The translations under genes and the position numbers were made by a program. DNA of 34,741 bases from UBA1206 sp045600105 (GTDB lineage Bacteria; Bacillota; Clostridia; Oscillospirales; CAG-382), in the NCBI GenBank assembly GCA_045600105.1, contig JAZRXG010000023.1, positions 1 to 34,741 on the forward strand, read 5' to 3'. Shown here one piece after another: positions 6,449-14,142 of this stretch (position 1 is its first letter; every line of letters starts with the position of its first letter). The notes beneath the pieces are model-generated. The model was not told the DNA's origin, made no database searches, and saw only the letters and a list, made by a program, of their open reading frames with translations.

Positions 6449-8178
6449 AACTCATCAAGTACCTTAAGCCTTATTGGCTTTTCGCGCTGCTCACGCCTCT
6501 GACGATGGTCGTCGAGGTGGCAGCCGACCTTATGCAGCCGCGCCTTCTTGAAACCATCATCAACGAAGGCGTCGCCGCAAGCAATATGAAAGTTATATGG
6601 ACCATCGGAGCGGAAATGCTGCTCATCGCCTTCATAGGCGGCGCGGCAGGTATCTCGTCGGCGTATTTCGGCTCGGTCGCGTCACAGTCGTTCGGCTGCG
6701 ACCTCAGGAACGACACCTACAAAAAGGTAATGTCGCTTTCCCTTGAACAGACCGACAAATTCACCACCGGCTCCCTCATCACCCGTATAACCAACGACAT
6801 CACCACCGTACAGAACATGGTGTCAATGGCGCTGCGTATGTTCGTGCGCTCGCCTCTCACCTTCATCGGCGGCATCATTATGGCGCTCAGCATCAGCTGG
6901 AAATACGCCATCGTCATCGCCATCGCCCTTCCCATCGAGATACTCGGCATGGTCATAGTGCTCCGCAAGGCGAACCCGCTCTTCAAGCAGACGCAGAAGC
7001 GTCTCGACGACGTCAACTCCGTGGTTCAGGAGAACGTCGGCGGCGCGAGAGTCGTCAAGGCGTTCGTACGCGAAGACCACGAGATCGGACGTTTCGACAA
7101 GGCGAACACCGCGCTGCGTGACGTCAACTACAAGGTCCTCAAGCTTCTTGCAATCATCATGCCTCTCATGATGATAATCATGAACGCCACCATCATCGCC
7201 ATCATACTCGTCGGCGGTTATCAGGTACAGGCGGCAGAGCTCAAGGTCGGCAGCATTATGGCGGGCGTCAACTACGTCACCATGATACTTTCGTCGCTGC
7301 TGATGGTCGGCATGATGTTCCAGCAGATCGCCAGAGCATCGGCGTCGTCCTCGCGTATATGCGACGTGCTGTACTGTGAACCCGTCATCAAGACCCCCGA
7401 TTCCTCCGTTCCTTCCGTTTCCAAGGAGGGAAAGGTCGAGTTCAGAAACGTCTCGTTCAGCTATCCCGGCACCTCGGGCAGACCCGTGCTGAGCGGCATC
7501 GATCTCACCGTCAACCCCGGCGAATACCTCGCCATTCTCGGTGCGACCGGTTCGGGCAAATCGTCCCTTGTGCGCCTTATTCCGAGATTTTACGAAGTCA
7601 CCGACGGCGAGCTCCTCGTTGACGGCAAGAACGTAAGGGAATACGACCTTGAGGAACTGCGCGAGAAGATATCCTTCGTGCTTCAGAAGACCGAGCTTTT
7701 CGCCGGCACGATAGCCGACAATATCCGTTGGGGCAAAGCCGACGCGACCGACGAGGAAGTAAGAGAAGCCGCACGTATCGCGCAGGTCGAGGAATTCATA
7801 AACGAATTCAACGACGGCTACGACACGATGATCGAGCAGAAGGGCACGTCCCTTTCGGGCGGACAGAAGCAGCGTGTTTCAATTGCGCGCGCTCTCGTCA
7901 GAAAACCCGAGATAGTCATTTTCGACGACTCCACGTCGGCGCTTGACATAGGCACCGAAACGAGGCTCCGCAAGGCGCTCCGCGAGTCGCTCGAGGACAC
8001 CACTATAATTATGATAGCACAGCGGATCGCTTCCGTAATGCAGGCAGACCGCATCGCCGTACTCGAAAACGGCGTCATCACCGCCTGCGGCAGTCACGAG
8101 GAACTCATGAAGACCTCCGCGACTTACAGAGACATATACGATTCTCAGCTCGGAAACGGAGGCGAAGTCAATGAATAA
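6445..8178 (+). CDS. ABC exporter half-transporter with degenerate nucleotide site (heterodimer subunit 1)
   Basis: The 577-residue protein has a six-helix exporter transmembrane domain (about 10-300) and a nucleotide-binding domain. Walker A GATGSGKSS is at 366-374, the Q-loop at 414 and LSGGQKQ at 470. In Walker B (FDDSTSALD, 493-501) the catalytic Glu is Asp495, and the H-loop His is replaced by Gln526 (IAQRIAS). Two missing catalytic residues in one subunit are typical of heterodimeric multidrug exporters such as BmrCD and LmrCD, where one ATP site is degenerate. It overlaps both neighbours and should pair with the product of 8171-10159 in the cytoplasmic membrane. The exported compound is unknown; a drug, bile-acid or peptide role is possible. 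Confidence 0.92.
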   Translation: MKLIKYLKPYWLFALLTPLTMVVEVAADLMQPRLLETIINEGVAASNMKVIWTIGAEMLLIAFIGGAAGISSAYFGSVASQSFGCDLRNDTYKKVMSLSLEQTDKFTTGSLITRITNDITTVQNMVSMALRMFVRSPLTFIGGIIMALSISWKYAIVIAIALPIEILGMVIVLRKANPLFKQTQKRLDDVNSVVQENVGGARVVKAFVREDHEIGRFDKANTALRDVNYKVLKLLAIIMPLMMIIMNATIIAIILVGGYQVQAAELKVGSIMAGVNYVTMILSSLLMVGMMFQQIARASASSSRICDVLYCEPVIKTPDSSVPSVSKEGKVEFRNVSFSYPGTSGRPVLSGIDLTVNPGEYLAILGATGSGKSSLVRLIPRFYEVTDGELLVDGKNVREYDLEELREKISFVLQKTELFAGTIADNIRWGKADATDEEVREAARIAQVEEFINEFNDGYDTMIEQKGTSLSGGQKQRVSIARALVRKPEIVIFDDSTSALDIGTETRLRKALRESLEDTTIIMIAQRIASVMQADRIAVLENGVITACGSHEELMKTSATYRDIYDSQLGNGGEVNE

Positions 8179-10159
8179 ACATCCGGACAAACGCACCGAT
8201 TCCGAAAAAGAGGATATGGAATTCCTCAAGCAGCAGCAGATCGAGGGCAAATCGGTGAACCGCGGAGGCAGAGGTCCCCGCGGCGCGATGCTCAAAGAAA
8301 AGCCCAAGGACATGAAGGGCACCTTCATGAAGCTCGTCAGATACATCGGAAGAAGCAGGTATCTCGTCATCGGACTTTTCGTCGCCACCATAATCAGCGC
8401 GCTCCTCAACCTCGCGGGCCCCGCGCTTCTCGGCGAAGCGGTCAACTCTATGAACGAGGAGATCGGCGAAGAAACGCTTGCCGAAAATCCCGGCGTCACC
8501 GTCGGGGGCGAGATAAACGGAAATAAGGTCATGTCGATCGAAACGGACGACGAAGGAAAGACCAAAGCGTACGTGTTCAACGAAGACCGCCTCATCCAAA
8601 TGGTGATGCTGCTCGGACTCACCTATCTGATCTCCGCCACCATCAGCTATTTCACAAGTCTGTTTTCCGCAAAGCTTTCGCAGACCACCGTCTATACGAT
8701 GCGGCGCGACCTTTTCGGAAATATGTCCTATCTCCCCATCAAATTCATCGACACTCACCAGCACGGCGACCTTATGTCGAGAATGACGAACGATGTCGAC
8801 AACATCTCAAACAGTATCTCGATGTCGCTGTCGTCGCTTTTCTCGGGCGTTGTGACGCTCGTCGGCACCTTCGTCATGATGCTTTATTATTCGTGGCAGA
8901 TGACGCTCGTGTCGCTCATCATAATCCCGCTTACCGTTCTCGTTTCCGCGCTTCTTTCCAAGGTGATGCGCAAGTATTTCGTGCGTCAGCAGAGAGTGCT
9001 CGGCGCTCTGAACGGTCAGGTCGAGGAAATGGTCACGGGATATGCCACCGTAATGGCGTACGGGCACGAGGACGAATCGCAGGAGGAATTTGAAAAGCTT
9101 TCGGTCGAACTCAAAAAGACCGGCATCAAAGCCAACATATTCGGTTCCATCATGGGGCCGCTCATGAATATGATCGGCAACATCGGCTTCCTCGCCGTTG
9201 CCGTCGCGGGCGGCGTTTTCGCCTCCAACAACGTCATCAAGATCGGTACCATCCTCACGTTCATCCAGTATTCGCGCAACCTTTCGCGTCCTATCAACGA
9301 GATCGCCAACCAGTACACCAACTTCGTCACCGCCATCGCCGGCGCGGAGCGCGTGTTCGAGGTCATGGATTCTCCCAAGGAAAGCGATGAGGTCAAGCCC
9401 GATATCGACGTGAACGGGGTGAGGGGCGATATCGACTTCGACGAGATCGAGTTCGCTTACAAAGAGGGCGAGCCCGTACTCAAAAAGTTCGATCTGCACG
9501 TCAAGCAGGGACAGACCATCGCCATCGTCGGACGCACGGGCTCGGGCAAGACCACCGTCGTCAACCTGCTCACGAGATTCTACGACCTTGACGGCGGCAG
9601 AATAATGCTCGACGGCAGGGATATAACCGAGATATCCAAAAAGAGCCTGCGCGATTCCATCGGTATCGTGCTTCAGGACACGGTGCTGTTCACCGACACC
9701 GTCGCCAATAACATCCGCTACGGCAACCAGAATGCCACCGACGAACAGGTGAGGGCCGCGGCACATACCGCCAACGCCGACGTGTTCATCGAACGTCTGC
9801 CGGACGGCTACGACACGATGCTCACGGGCTCGGGCGCAAACCTCAGCCAAGGTCAGAGACAGCTCCTCGCGATAGCCCGCGCGGTGCTCGCCGACCCCAA
9901 GATACTCATACTCGACGAGGCTACCTCGTCCGTCGATACGAGGACCGAAATGCAGATCCAGCAGGCAATGATAAACCTTATGGAAAACAGAACGAGCCTC
10001 GTCATCGCCCACAGACTTTCCACCATCAGAGGCGCCGACAAGATAATCGTTCTTTCCGACGGCCACATAGTGGAATCCGGCAGCCACGACGAGCTGCTTG
10101 CTCGTAAGGGCGTTTATTACGACCTTTACATGACGCAGTTCTCGGGCGTCGAAACGTAA
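8171..10159 (+). CDS. ABC exporter half-transporter with canonical nucleotide site (heterodimer subunit 2)
   Basis: The 662-residue subunit overlaps the previous gene by 8 nt. It has a charged cytoplasmic N-terminal extension (1-50), a transmembrane domain to about 390, and a complete nucleotide-binding domain: Walker A GRTGSGKTT at 454, Q-loop LQDTVLF at 501, signature LSQGQRQ at 558, Walker B LILDEATS with Glu583, and His614 in IAHRLST. Between the first two helices (about 90-140) sits a long acidic loop (EEIGEETLAEN and further), probably extracellular, that small exporters lack. It supplies the intact catalytic residues missing in its partner. It is the last gene of the MarR operon and is followed 12 nt later by the multi-hairpin element. 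Confidence 0.92.
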   Translation: MNKHPDKRTDSEKEDMEFLKQQQIEGKSVNRGGRGPRGAMLKEKPKDMKGTFMKLVRYIGRSRYLVIGLFVATIISALLNLAGPALLGEAVNSMNEEIGEETLAENPGVTVGGEINGNKVMSIETDDEGKTKAYVFNEDRLIQMVMLLGLTYLISATISYFTSLFSAKLSQTTVYTMRRDLFGNMSYLPIKFIDTHQHGDLMSRMTNDVDNISNSISMSLSSLFSGVVTLVGTFVMMLYYSWQMTLVSLIIIPLTVLVSALLSKVMRKYFVRQQRVLGALNGQVEEMVTGYATVMAYGHEDESQEEFEKLSVELKKTGIKANIFGSIMGPLMNMIGNIGFLAVAVAGGVFASNNVIKIGTILTFIQYSRNLSRPINEIANQYTNFVTAIAGAERVFEVMDSPKESDEVKPDIDVNGVRGDIDFDEIEFAYKEGEPVLKKFDLHVKQGQTIAIVGRTGSGKTTVVNLLTRFYDLDGGRIMLDGRDITEISKKSLRDSIGIVLQDTVLFTDTVANNIRYGNQNATDEQVRAAAHTANADVFIERLPDGYDTMLTGSGANLSQGQRQLLAIARAVLADPKILILDEATSSVDTRTEMQIQQAMINLMENRTSLVIAHRLSTIRGADKIIVLSDGHIVESGSHDELLARKGVYYDLYMTQFSGVET

Positions 10160-10170
10160 TTAAACATTAT

Positions 10171-10459
10171 GAAAAAGCACCGCGTTCGCCGTGTGTTTTG
10201 AAGAACACACGGCGGCGAAATAAGTCCCCTACGGGATTTTCGATATGCAATGCTGCTGTGCAACTCGATATGCACCGCGGTGCAGGAGGGATTTATTTCA
10301 TATCGAATTTCTGCGGCAGCAGAAATATATTGACATTTGCCCGCTGGCAAATGATATCGGGTTTGCCGAAGGCAAACATATCGATAATAATACCTGCTGA
10401 ATAAAAAACCGGCTGATTTTTTCAGTCGGTTTTTGTTTATAAGTGCACACTTGCTCACC
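10171..10459 (-). repeat. Multi-hairpin repeat element, copy A
   Basis: Read on the minus strand the element runs from GGTGAGCAAGTGTGCACTT (10459 side) through a terminator-like hairpin, the motif CAGCAGGT (10399-10392), a chain of short hairpins, and an end hairpin GCCGTGTG/CACACGGC (10213-10188) followed by GCGGTGCTTTTT. The small hairpins include GTTTGCC-GAA-GGCAAAC, ATTTGCC-CGCT-GGCAAAT and GCACCGCGGTGC. They are separated by linkers CGATATG (twice), then CATATCG/GATATCG, which can pair with one another. The order of parts matches copy B at 19956-20275 although the sequence has diverged. It encodes no protein. Confidence 0.7.
10408..10435 (+). terminator. Terminator hairpin inside element A, downstream of the ABC operon
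   Basis: ACCGGCTGA pairs with TCAGTCGGT around a T-loop and is followed by TTTTTG on the plus strand; the minus-strand reading also has a U-run, so it can work in both directions. Confidence 0.75.
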
Positions 10460-10627
10460 ACATTGCGCGGCGGTCATCTCACTGACTTTCCTCGAGAACA
10501 AGCGTCTTTTGACGTGTTGTTTTATTTCATACTTGACGTCACGAATATGCAATTATTTCCGCGCGTTATTCATTTCCGCACAACGCCGATACGTTTTGCA
10601 GAGGCATCCCGTCACGGTCGCATGACC

Positions 10628-10657
10628 CGAAAACGCAGGCGGCAAAACGCGTTTTCG
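10628..10657. repeat. Perfect 9-bp inverted repeat in the AraC upstream region
   Basis: CGAAAACGC (10628-10636) and GCGTTTTCG (10649-10657) flank a 12-nt loop. There is no U-run, so it is not an obvious terminator. Between 10460 and 10685 I see no other gene or motif. Confidence 0.4.
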
Positions 10658-10685
10658 CAATGCTCCGACTGTTAAAAAGCCGCGT

Positions 10686-10715
10686 TTGTTGTCGGTATAT
10701 TCTTTTTTGTTGTCG
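10686..10715 (+). promoter_or_regulatory. Candidate AraC operator: TTGTTGTCG direct repeats 21 bp apart
   Basis: TTGTTGTCG occurs at 10686-10694 and again at 10707-10715, exactly 21 bp or two helical turns apart. Both repeats are followed by a TAT-containing stretch. That geometry suits two tandem AraC half-sites just upstream of the -35 box of the araC-type gene. Confidence 0.5.
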
Positions 10716-10741
10716 TATTATGGCAACTTTCGATGATTTAC

Positions 10742-10770
10742 TTGCAAAATTTTTATATATGTGTTATGCT
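10742..10770 (+). promoter_or_regulatory. Probable promoter of the AraC-family gene
   Basis: TTGCAA (10742-10747) and TATGCT (10765-10770) have a 17-bp spacer. The boxes are imperfect, as expected for an activator-dependent promoter. Confidence 0.5.
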
Positions 10771-10829
10771 TATCCGTGGGACAGAATGTATTGTTCCGTA
10801 ATTTTCAAAGAAACGGAGGAGGCATAGAC

Positions 10830-11747
10830 TTGGCACTTATCAAGGGAGTGAATTTCCATTTTGATAATCTTTATTTTGAAGAACCCGTAAAACTCGGATC
10901 TGTGCTGCTTTGGCAGGTCGGTGATATATGCTGCACTCCGGGATTCGTTCTTGAAGAACATATGCAATATTGCTATGAGATAACGTACATCGTTTCCGGA
11001 ACCGCCGAAATCGGACGTGATGACGAAAGATACAGCATAAAACCCGGTCAGTTTTTCATGAACCGCCCCGGCGACCGTCACAGTATTTACGTTGGCGAAA
11101 AGGAACAGCTGCGCTATTTCTATCTCGGCTTCGACTTCGCGTCGATCACCTCCAACCCCACCATGAAGCTGCTCAAGGAAGCGTTCGACAACCTCGATAC
11201 CCCCGTTGCGGTCGACGTGTCAAAGCTCCCCGAGCTTTTCACCTCGGTATTCGGCGAGCTGATACTCAAGGACGCCGTTTCGTGGGAAATGATACGCTAT
11301 TACATCTATCAGATACTGCTCGTCACCTACCGCAGCCTTACGCCGCCCAAGAGCATCGCGTATATACTCGGTTCGGGCTCGCGTGAGCCGTATCAGCTCG
11401 TTTACAGGCTCGTCAACTACATCGACAACAACGTGCTTGCCATCAACAAGCTCACCGACCTCAGCAAGAGCGTGGGATACAGCTACTCCTACGTTTCAAG
11501 CAGATTCAAAAAGGTCATGGGCGTTTCGCTTTCCGATTACTACAACCAGAGACGTTTTGAAAAGGGCAAAGAAATGCTCGACTCGGGAATGACGATAACC
11601 GAAGTGGCAAAAATGCTCAAATTCCAGACGCTGCAGTCGTTTTCCAAGGCGTTCAAGATATATCACGGCGTGAGCCCCATCAAGTACCGTCAGGAAAAAG
11701 AAAAAGCGCAGTCGGCAAAAAAGACAAAGAAAAAGAACGAAAAGTGA
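10830..11747 (+). CDS. AraC-family transcriptional regulator
   Basis: The 305-residue protein has an N-terminal cupin-like sensor domain (YEITYIVSGTAEIG and IKPGQFFMNRPGDRHSI are the core strands) and a C-terminal double helix-turn-helix (about 210-290, including INKLTDLSKSVGYSYSYVSS and ITEVAKMLKFQTLQSFSKAF) ending in the GVSPIKYR motif. It ends in a Lys-rich tail. I chose the TTG at 10830 because GGAGGAGG lies 7 nt upstream and a promoter lies just before it; a frame extending back to 10761 would begin inside that promoter. Such regulators usually sense sugars and activate glycan genes; the GH39, GH42-like and lipoprotein genes downstream are plausible targets. Confidence 0.88.
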   Translation: MALIKGVNFHFDNLYFEEPVKLGSVLLWQVGDICCTPGFVLEEHMQYCYEITYIVSGTAEIGRDDERYSIKPGQFFMNRPGDRHSIYVGEKEQLRYFYLGFDFASITSNPTMKLLKEAFDNLDTPVAVDVSKLPELFTSVFGELILKDAVSWEMIRYYIYQILLVTYRSLTPPKSIAYILGSGSREPYQLVYRLVNYIDNNVLAINKLTDLSKSVGYSYSYVSSRFKKVMGVSLSDYYNQRRFEKGKEMLDSGMTITEVAKMLKFQTLQSFSKAFKIYHGVSPIKYRQEKEKAQSAKKTKKKNEK

Positions 11748-11782
11748 TCTCAGCGCACCCGGGCAAAGGCAAAAGAAAATAT

Positions 11783-11828
11783 TCCCCGTTCCGACTCCGT
11801 TTACGGGTCCGGTCCGGGGATTTTTTTT
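11783..11828 (+). terminator. Rho-independent terminator of the AraC-family gene
   Basis: CCCCGTTCCGACTCCG folds back on CGGGTCCGGTCCGGGG (imperfect, GC-rich) and is followed by eight T. It also separates the gene from the convergent spoVT. Confidence 0.85.
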
Positions 11829-11844
11829 GTGCCCGAAAGGGAAG

Positions 11845-12378
11845 TTATATCTCGATCTGACCTGAAAGGAACATCGCTCCCGCGTTGATCATTTTCTTCT
11901 CCGCGTCCGAGACGGGACGCGGCTCGCGCTCCAGCATCATTATGCCGCCGACTACGTCGCCCGACGAGATTATCGGCGAAAGATAGGCGATCCTTCCGTC
12001 GCCGCTTTCGGTGAGCGTGACAGACGACGCGCCGTCCGAAACGTAGGACTGCCGCTTTTCGAGAAGGAGAGATACCTGAGACGACACGGGTTTTTCGACG
12101 AGCTCCTTCGTGCCGGTCCCCGCCGCCGCGATGACCGTGTCACGGTCGCACACCGCCGACGGTATTCCGGCGGCTTTCGAAAGCGACTCGACGTATTTCG
12201 CCGAAAAATGCGCCGTCTCTCCGAGAGGCGAATATTTTTTGAATATCAATTCTCCGTCGCTCCCCGTGAATATCTCCAACGGGTCGCCCTCACGGATACG
12301 CATGGTGCGGCGTATTTCCTTGGGTATGACGACCCTGCCGAGGTCGTCTATCCGTCGGACCATTCCTGTGGCTTTCAT
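11845..12378 (-). CDS. spoVT: Stage V sporulation protein T (AbrB-type forespore regulator)
   Basis: The 177-residue protein opens with MKATGMVRRIDDLGRVVIPK, followed by EIRRTMRIREGDPLEIF, the swapped-hairpin AbrB DNA-binding domain of SpoVT. Residues 57-177 form the GAF-like C-terminal domain (YVESLSKAAGIPSAVCDRDT; GGIMMLEREP) that distinguishes SpoVT from AbrB. Length matches the family (about 178). In Bacillus it acts in the forespore to tune sigma-G genes and spore germination. A GGAAGGA ribosome binding site precedes the ATG at 12378. Its presence indicates a spore-forming lineage. In many clostridia spoVT lies near mfd/peptidyl-prolyl isomerase genes; here it stands alone. Confidence 0.92.
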   Translation of the reverse strand: MKATGMVRRIDDLGRVVIPKEIRRTMRIREGDPLEIFTGSDGELIFKKYSPLGETAHFSAKYVESLSKAAGIPSAVCDRDTVIAAAGTGTKELVEKPVSSQVSLLLEKRQSYVSDGASSVTLTESGDGRIAYLSPIISSGDVVGGIMMLEREPRPVSDAEKKMINAGAMFLSGQIEI

Positions 12379-12502
12379 CTGATTTCGTTCCTTCCTTTTC
12401 GATTGCTTTTGACGTTATTCTGCACCGTCTGCGGAAAAATATACCGTTTTCGCATAAAAGTGCCTGAAAAGAAAGGGTATCGGACACAAATCGGAACAGA
12501 AA

Positions 12503-12542
12503 GCAGCACGGCGCGCGGCGATATAACGTCCGCGGTGCTGTT
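12503..12542 (-). terminator. Possible terminator or hairpin after the GH39 gene
   Basis: On the minus strand CAGCACCGCGG pairs with CGCGCGCCGTGCTG in an imperfect stem, followed only by CTTTCTG. The U-run is weak, so termination is uncertain. Confidence 0.35.
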
Positions 12543-12576
12543 CTCCGAGGCTGCCGTTTGATTTATCGACTTTACG

Positions 12577-13896
12577 TTATTTGCCGGATTTTCCTTTTAA
12601 CAGCAGTACGCTGTTCGGCAGAAGCTCAAAAACGGGTCCGTCGGGGAGCGGGACGGGAGACGCGTCGTGCGACGCGTCAAGCAGATACGCTTCGGTGATC
12701 TGCGAGGCGCCGAAATCGGGCGTCACCGTTTTGCTTCCGGCATTGTCGTCGTCGGTATAATAGGTGATGGCGGCGATGAAGCTGCCGTCGTCACGTTTTC
12801 CGCACAGAGAATACACGTTTTCGATCCTGTTCACCGACGGTACCGAGTCGTCGTAATCGTAGAACTCGCCGTACCATTTGAGCGGATAATAACCCTTGAG
12901 CGGCTCGTAGGTGTAGTAATCGAACGCGCCGTTGAAGACGGACGGACGCGTGTCGTAGTACATGAGCATATCCAGCGGCGAATACTGCATGCGGCTGATG
13001 ACCGCCATGGTGAACGCGGCGCCTTTGACGCTGTGGATGACTTTTACCGAATACGTGAATTCGTCGATCCACCCCTTGACGTAGTTCCACTCGTTGAGAA
13101 TGCTTTCGGCGTCCGGATAGCCGCATTTGTCGATGATGTCACGTATGCGGCACGCCTTTTCTTCGATGACCTCGGGCGTCGACGCGTAAACGTGCCACGA
13201 GAAAAAGTCGATCGGCACGGAACGCTTTTTCATTTCGCGGAGGAATTCCTCTCCCCAATTCTCGTATCCCGCCAATGCGGGGCCGCCTATTTTAAGATGC
13301 GGAAAGCATTTTTTGAGGTGCTTTGCCGCGATCTCGTAAAAGTCGAAAAACTCCGCTTTCGTTCCGCCCCACGTGCGTTTGTTGGTGCAGTCGTCGGGGT
13401 CGAGATCGGGCTCGTTCCATATCTCCCAGTAGGGCATATCGAGCGTGAATCCGTCTGCCCAGCCTTCGGTGTAGTGGCGTATTATATGCTCGCAGATGCG
13501 CGCCCACTTGTGAAAATCCTTCGGAGGGACGGTCCCGTGCTTTTTTATCTGATGTTCTATCGACTGGCCGAGACGGAAGAACGTCTTCGTTCCGGCGTCG
13601 AGAGCTATCAATATAGATTCATCCGTGCAGGCGAAATCGTAGGACGAGGGATCGTTTTCGTCGGCGTCGAAGATCGGAAAAATGTTGGCGACGTCGTGGC
13701 TGTAGGGACCGCCGTATATGGGCAGCGTGCCCGAGTCGTGGTTCCTCGCATACGGCATGCGCATCGCCTTGTAATCGTTGAAATTGCTGCGGCTCTGATC
13801 GGTGCAGTGGCGCTTGCAGCAGGGGCCGCCGTTGGTGCTGTTCAGGTTTTTGAATTTTCCCGCGGTTTTTGTAAGGTCGAAAATAAGTTTTTCCAT
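12577..13896 (-). CDS. GH39-like glycoside hydrolase (beta-xylosidase family fold)
   Basis: The 439-residue protein is a (beta/alpha)8 clan-A glycosidase. The acid/base is Glu162 in YWEIWNEPDLD and the likely nucleophile Glu269 in SILNEWNY; SWHVYAS near 234 is another conserved strand. This fits GH39, known for beta-xylosidase and alpha-iduronidase activity. No signal peptide is present, so it should act in the cytoplasm on imported oligosaccharides. The C-terminal 80 residues look like the small beta-sandwich common in GH39. The ATG at 13896 follows a GGGGG ribosome binding site. It is divergent from the GH42-like gene across 246 bp that contain promoters for both, which suggests joint control. 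The substrate is unproven. Confidence 0.82.
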   Translation of the reverse strand: MEKLIFDLTKTAGKFKNLNSTNGGPCCKRHCTDQSRSNFNDYKAMRMPYARNHDSGTLPIYGGPYSHDVANIFPIFDADENDPSSYDFACTDESILIALDAGTKTFFRLGQSIEHQIKKHGTVPPKDFHKWARICEHIIRHYTEGWADGFTLDMPYWEIWNEPDLDPDDCTNKRTWGGTKAEFFDFYEIAAKHLKKCFPHLKIGGPALAGYENWGEEFLREMKKRSVPIDFFSWHVYASTPEVIEEKACRIRDIIDKCGYPDAESILNEWNYVKGWIDEFTYSVKVIHSVKGAAFTMAVISRMQYSPLDMLMYYDTRPSVFNGAFDYYTYEPLKGYYPLKWYGEFYDYDDSVPSVNRIENVYSLCGKRDDGSFIAAITYYTDDDNAGSKTVTPDFGASQITEAYLLDASHDASPVPLPDGPVFELLPNSVLLLKGKSGK

Positions 13897-13919
13897 AGCT
13901 TTTGTCCCCCTTTGCCGCG

Positions 13920-13948
13920 ATTATATCACGCTCCGCTTTTGATGTCAA
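13920..13948 (-). promoter_or_regulatory. Consensus promoter of the GH39 gene
   Basis: On the minus strand TTGACA (13948-13943) and TATAAT (13925-13920) have a 17-bp spacer, about 25 nt before the start codon. Confidence 0.85.
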
Positions 13949-14050
13949 TACGGTATCGTGCCGTAACGCGGCGCCGGGAAAGCCTGCGCGGATCAAACGT
14001 GTCTTTTTGCCGTTTCATACGGATTTTTAGCAATGAGCGAATAATTATTA

Positions 14051-14080
14051 TTGACAATGCATATAAAAATGTGGTATTTT
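14051..14080 (+). promoter_or_regulatory. Promoter of the GH42-like and solute-binding protein operon
   Basis: TTGACA (14051-14056) and TATTTT (14075-14080) have an 18-bp spacer, about 60 nt before the start codon. Confidence 0.65.
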
Positions 14081-14142
14081 ATAAGCGGTATTATGTATTA
14101 AGTCCAATATCATCCGCGCTTGCCGGATAGACGGAGGTAAAA

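Noticed and set aside
10160..10459. Small frames across multi-hairpin element A, and likewise 20030-20314 in B
   Set aside because: They run through hairpins, differ between the two copies and have no ribosome binding sites.
10761..10829. Upstream extension of the AraC frame to 10761
   Set aside because: It would start inside the -10 box region, and a much better GGAGGAGG site serves the TTG at 10830.
12667..14130. A 487-codon plus-strand frame antisense to GH39
   Set aside because: The minus-strand frame has the GH39 catalytic motifs and a good promoter and ribosome binding site; this one has none and runs through both promoters.
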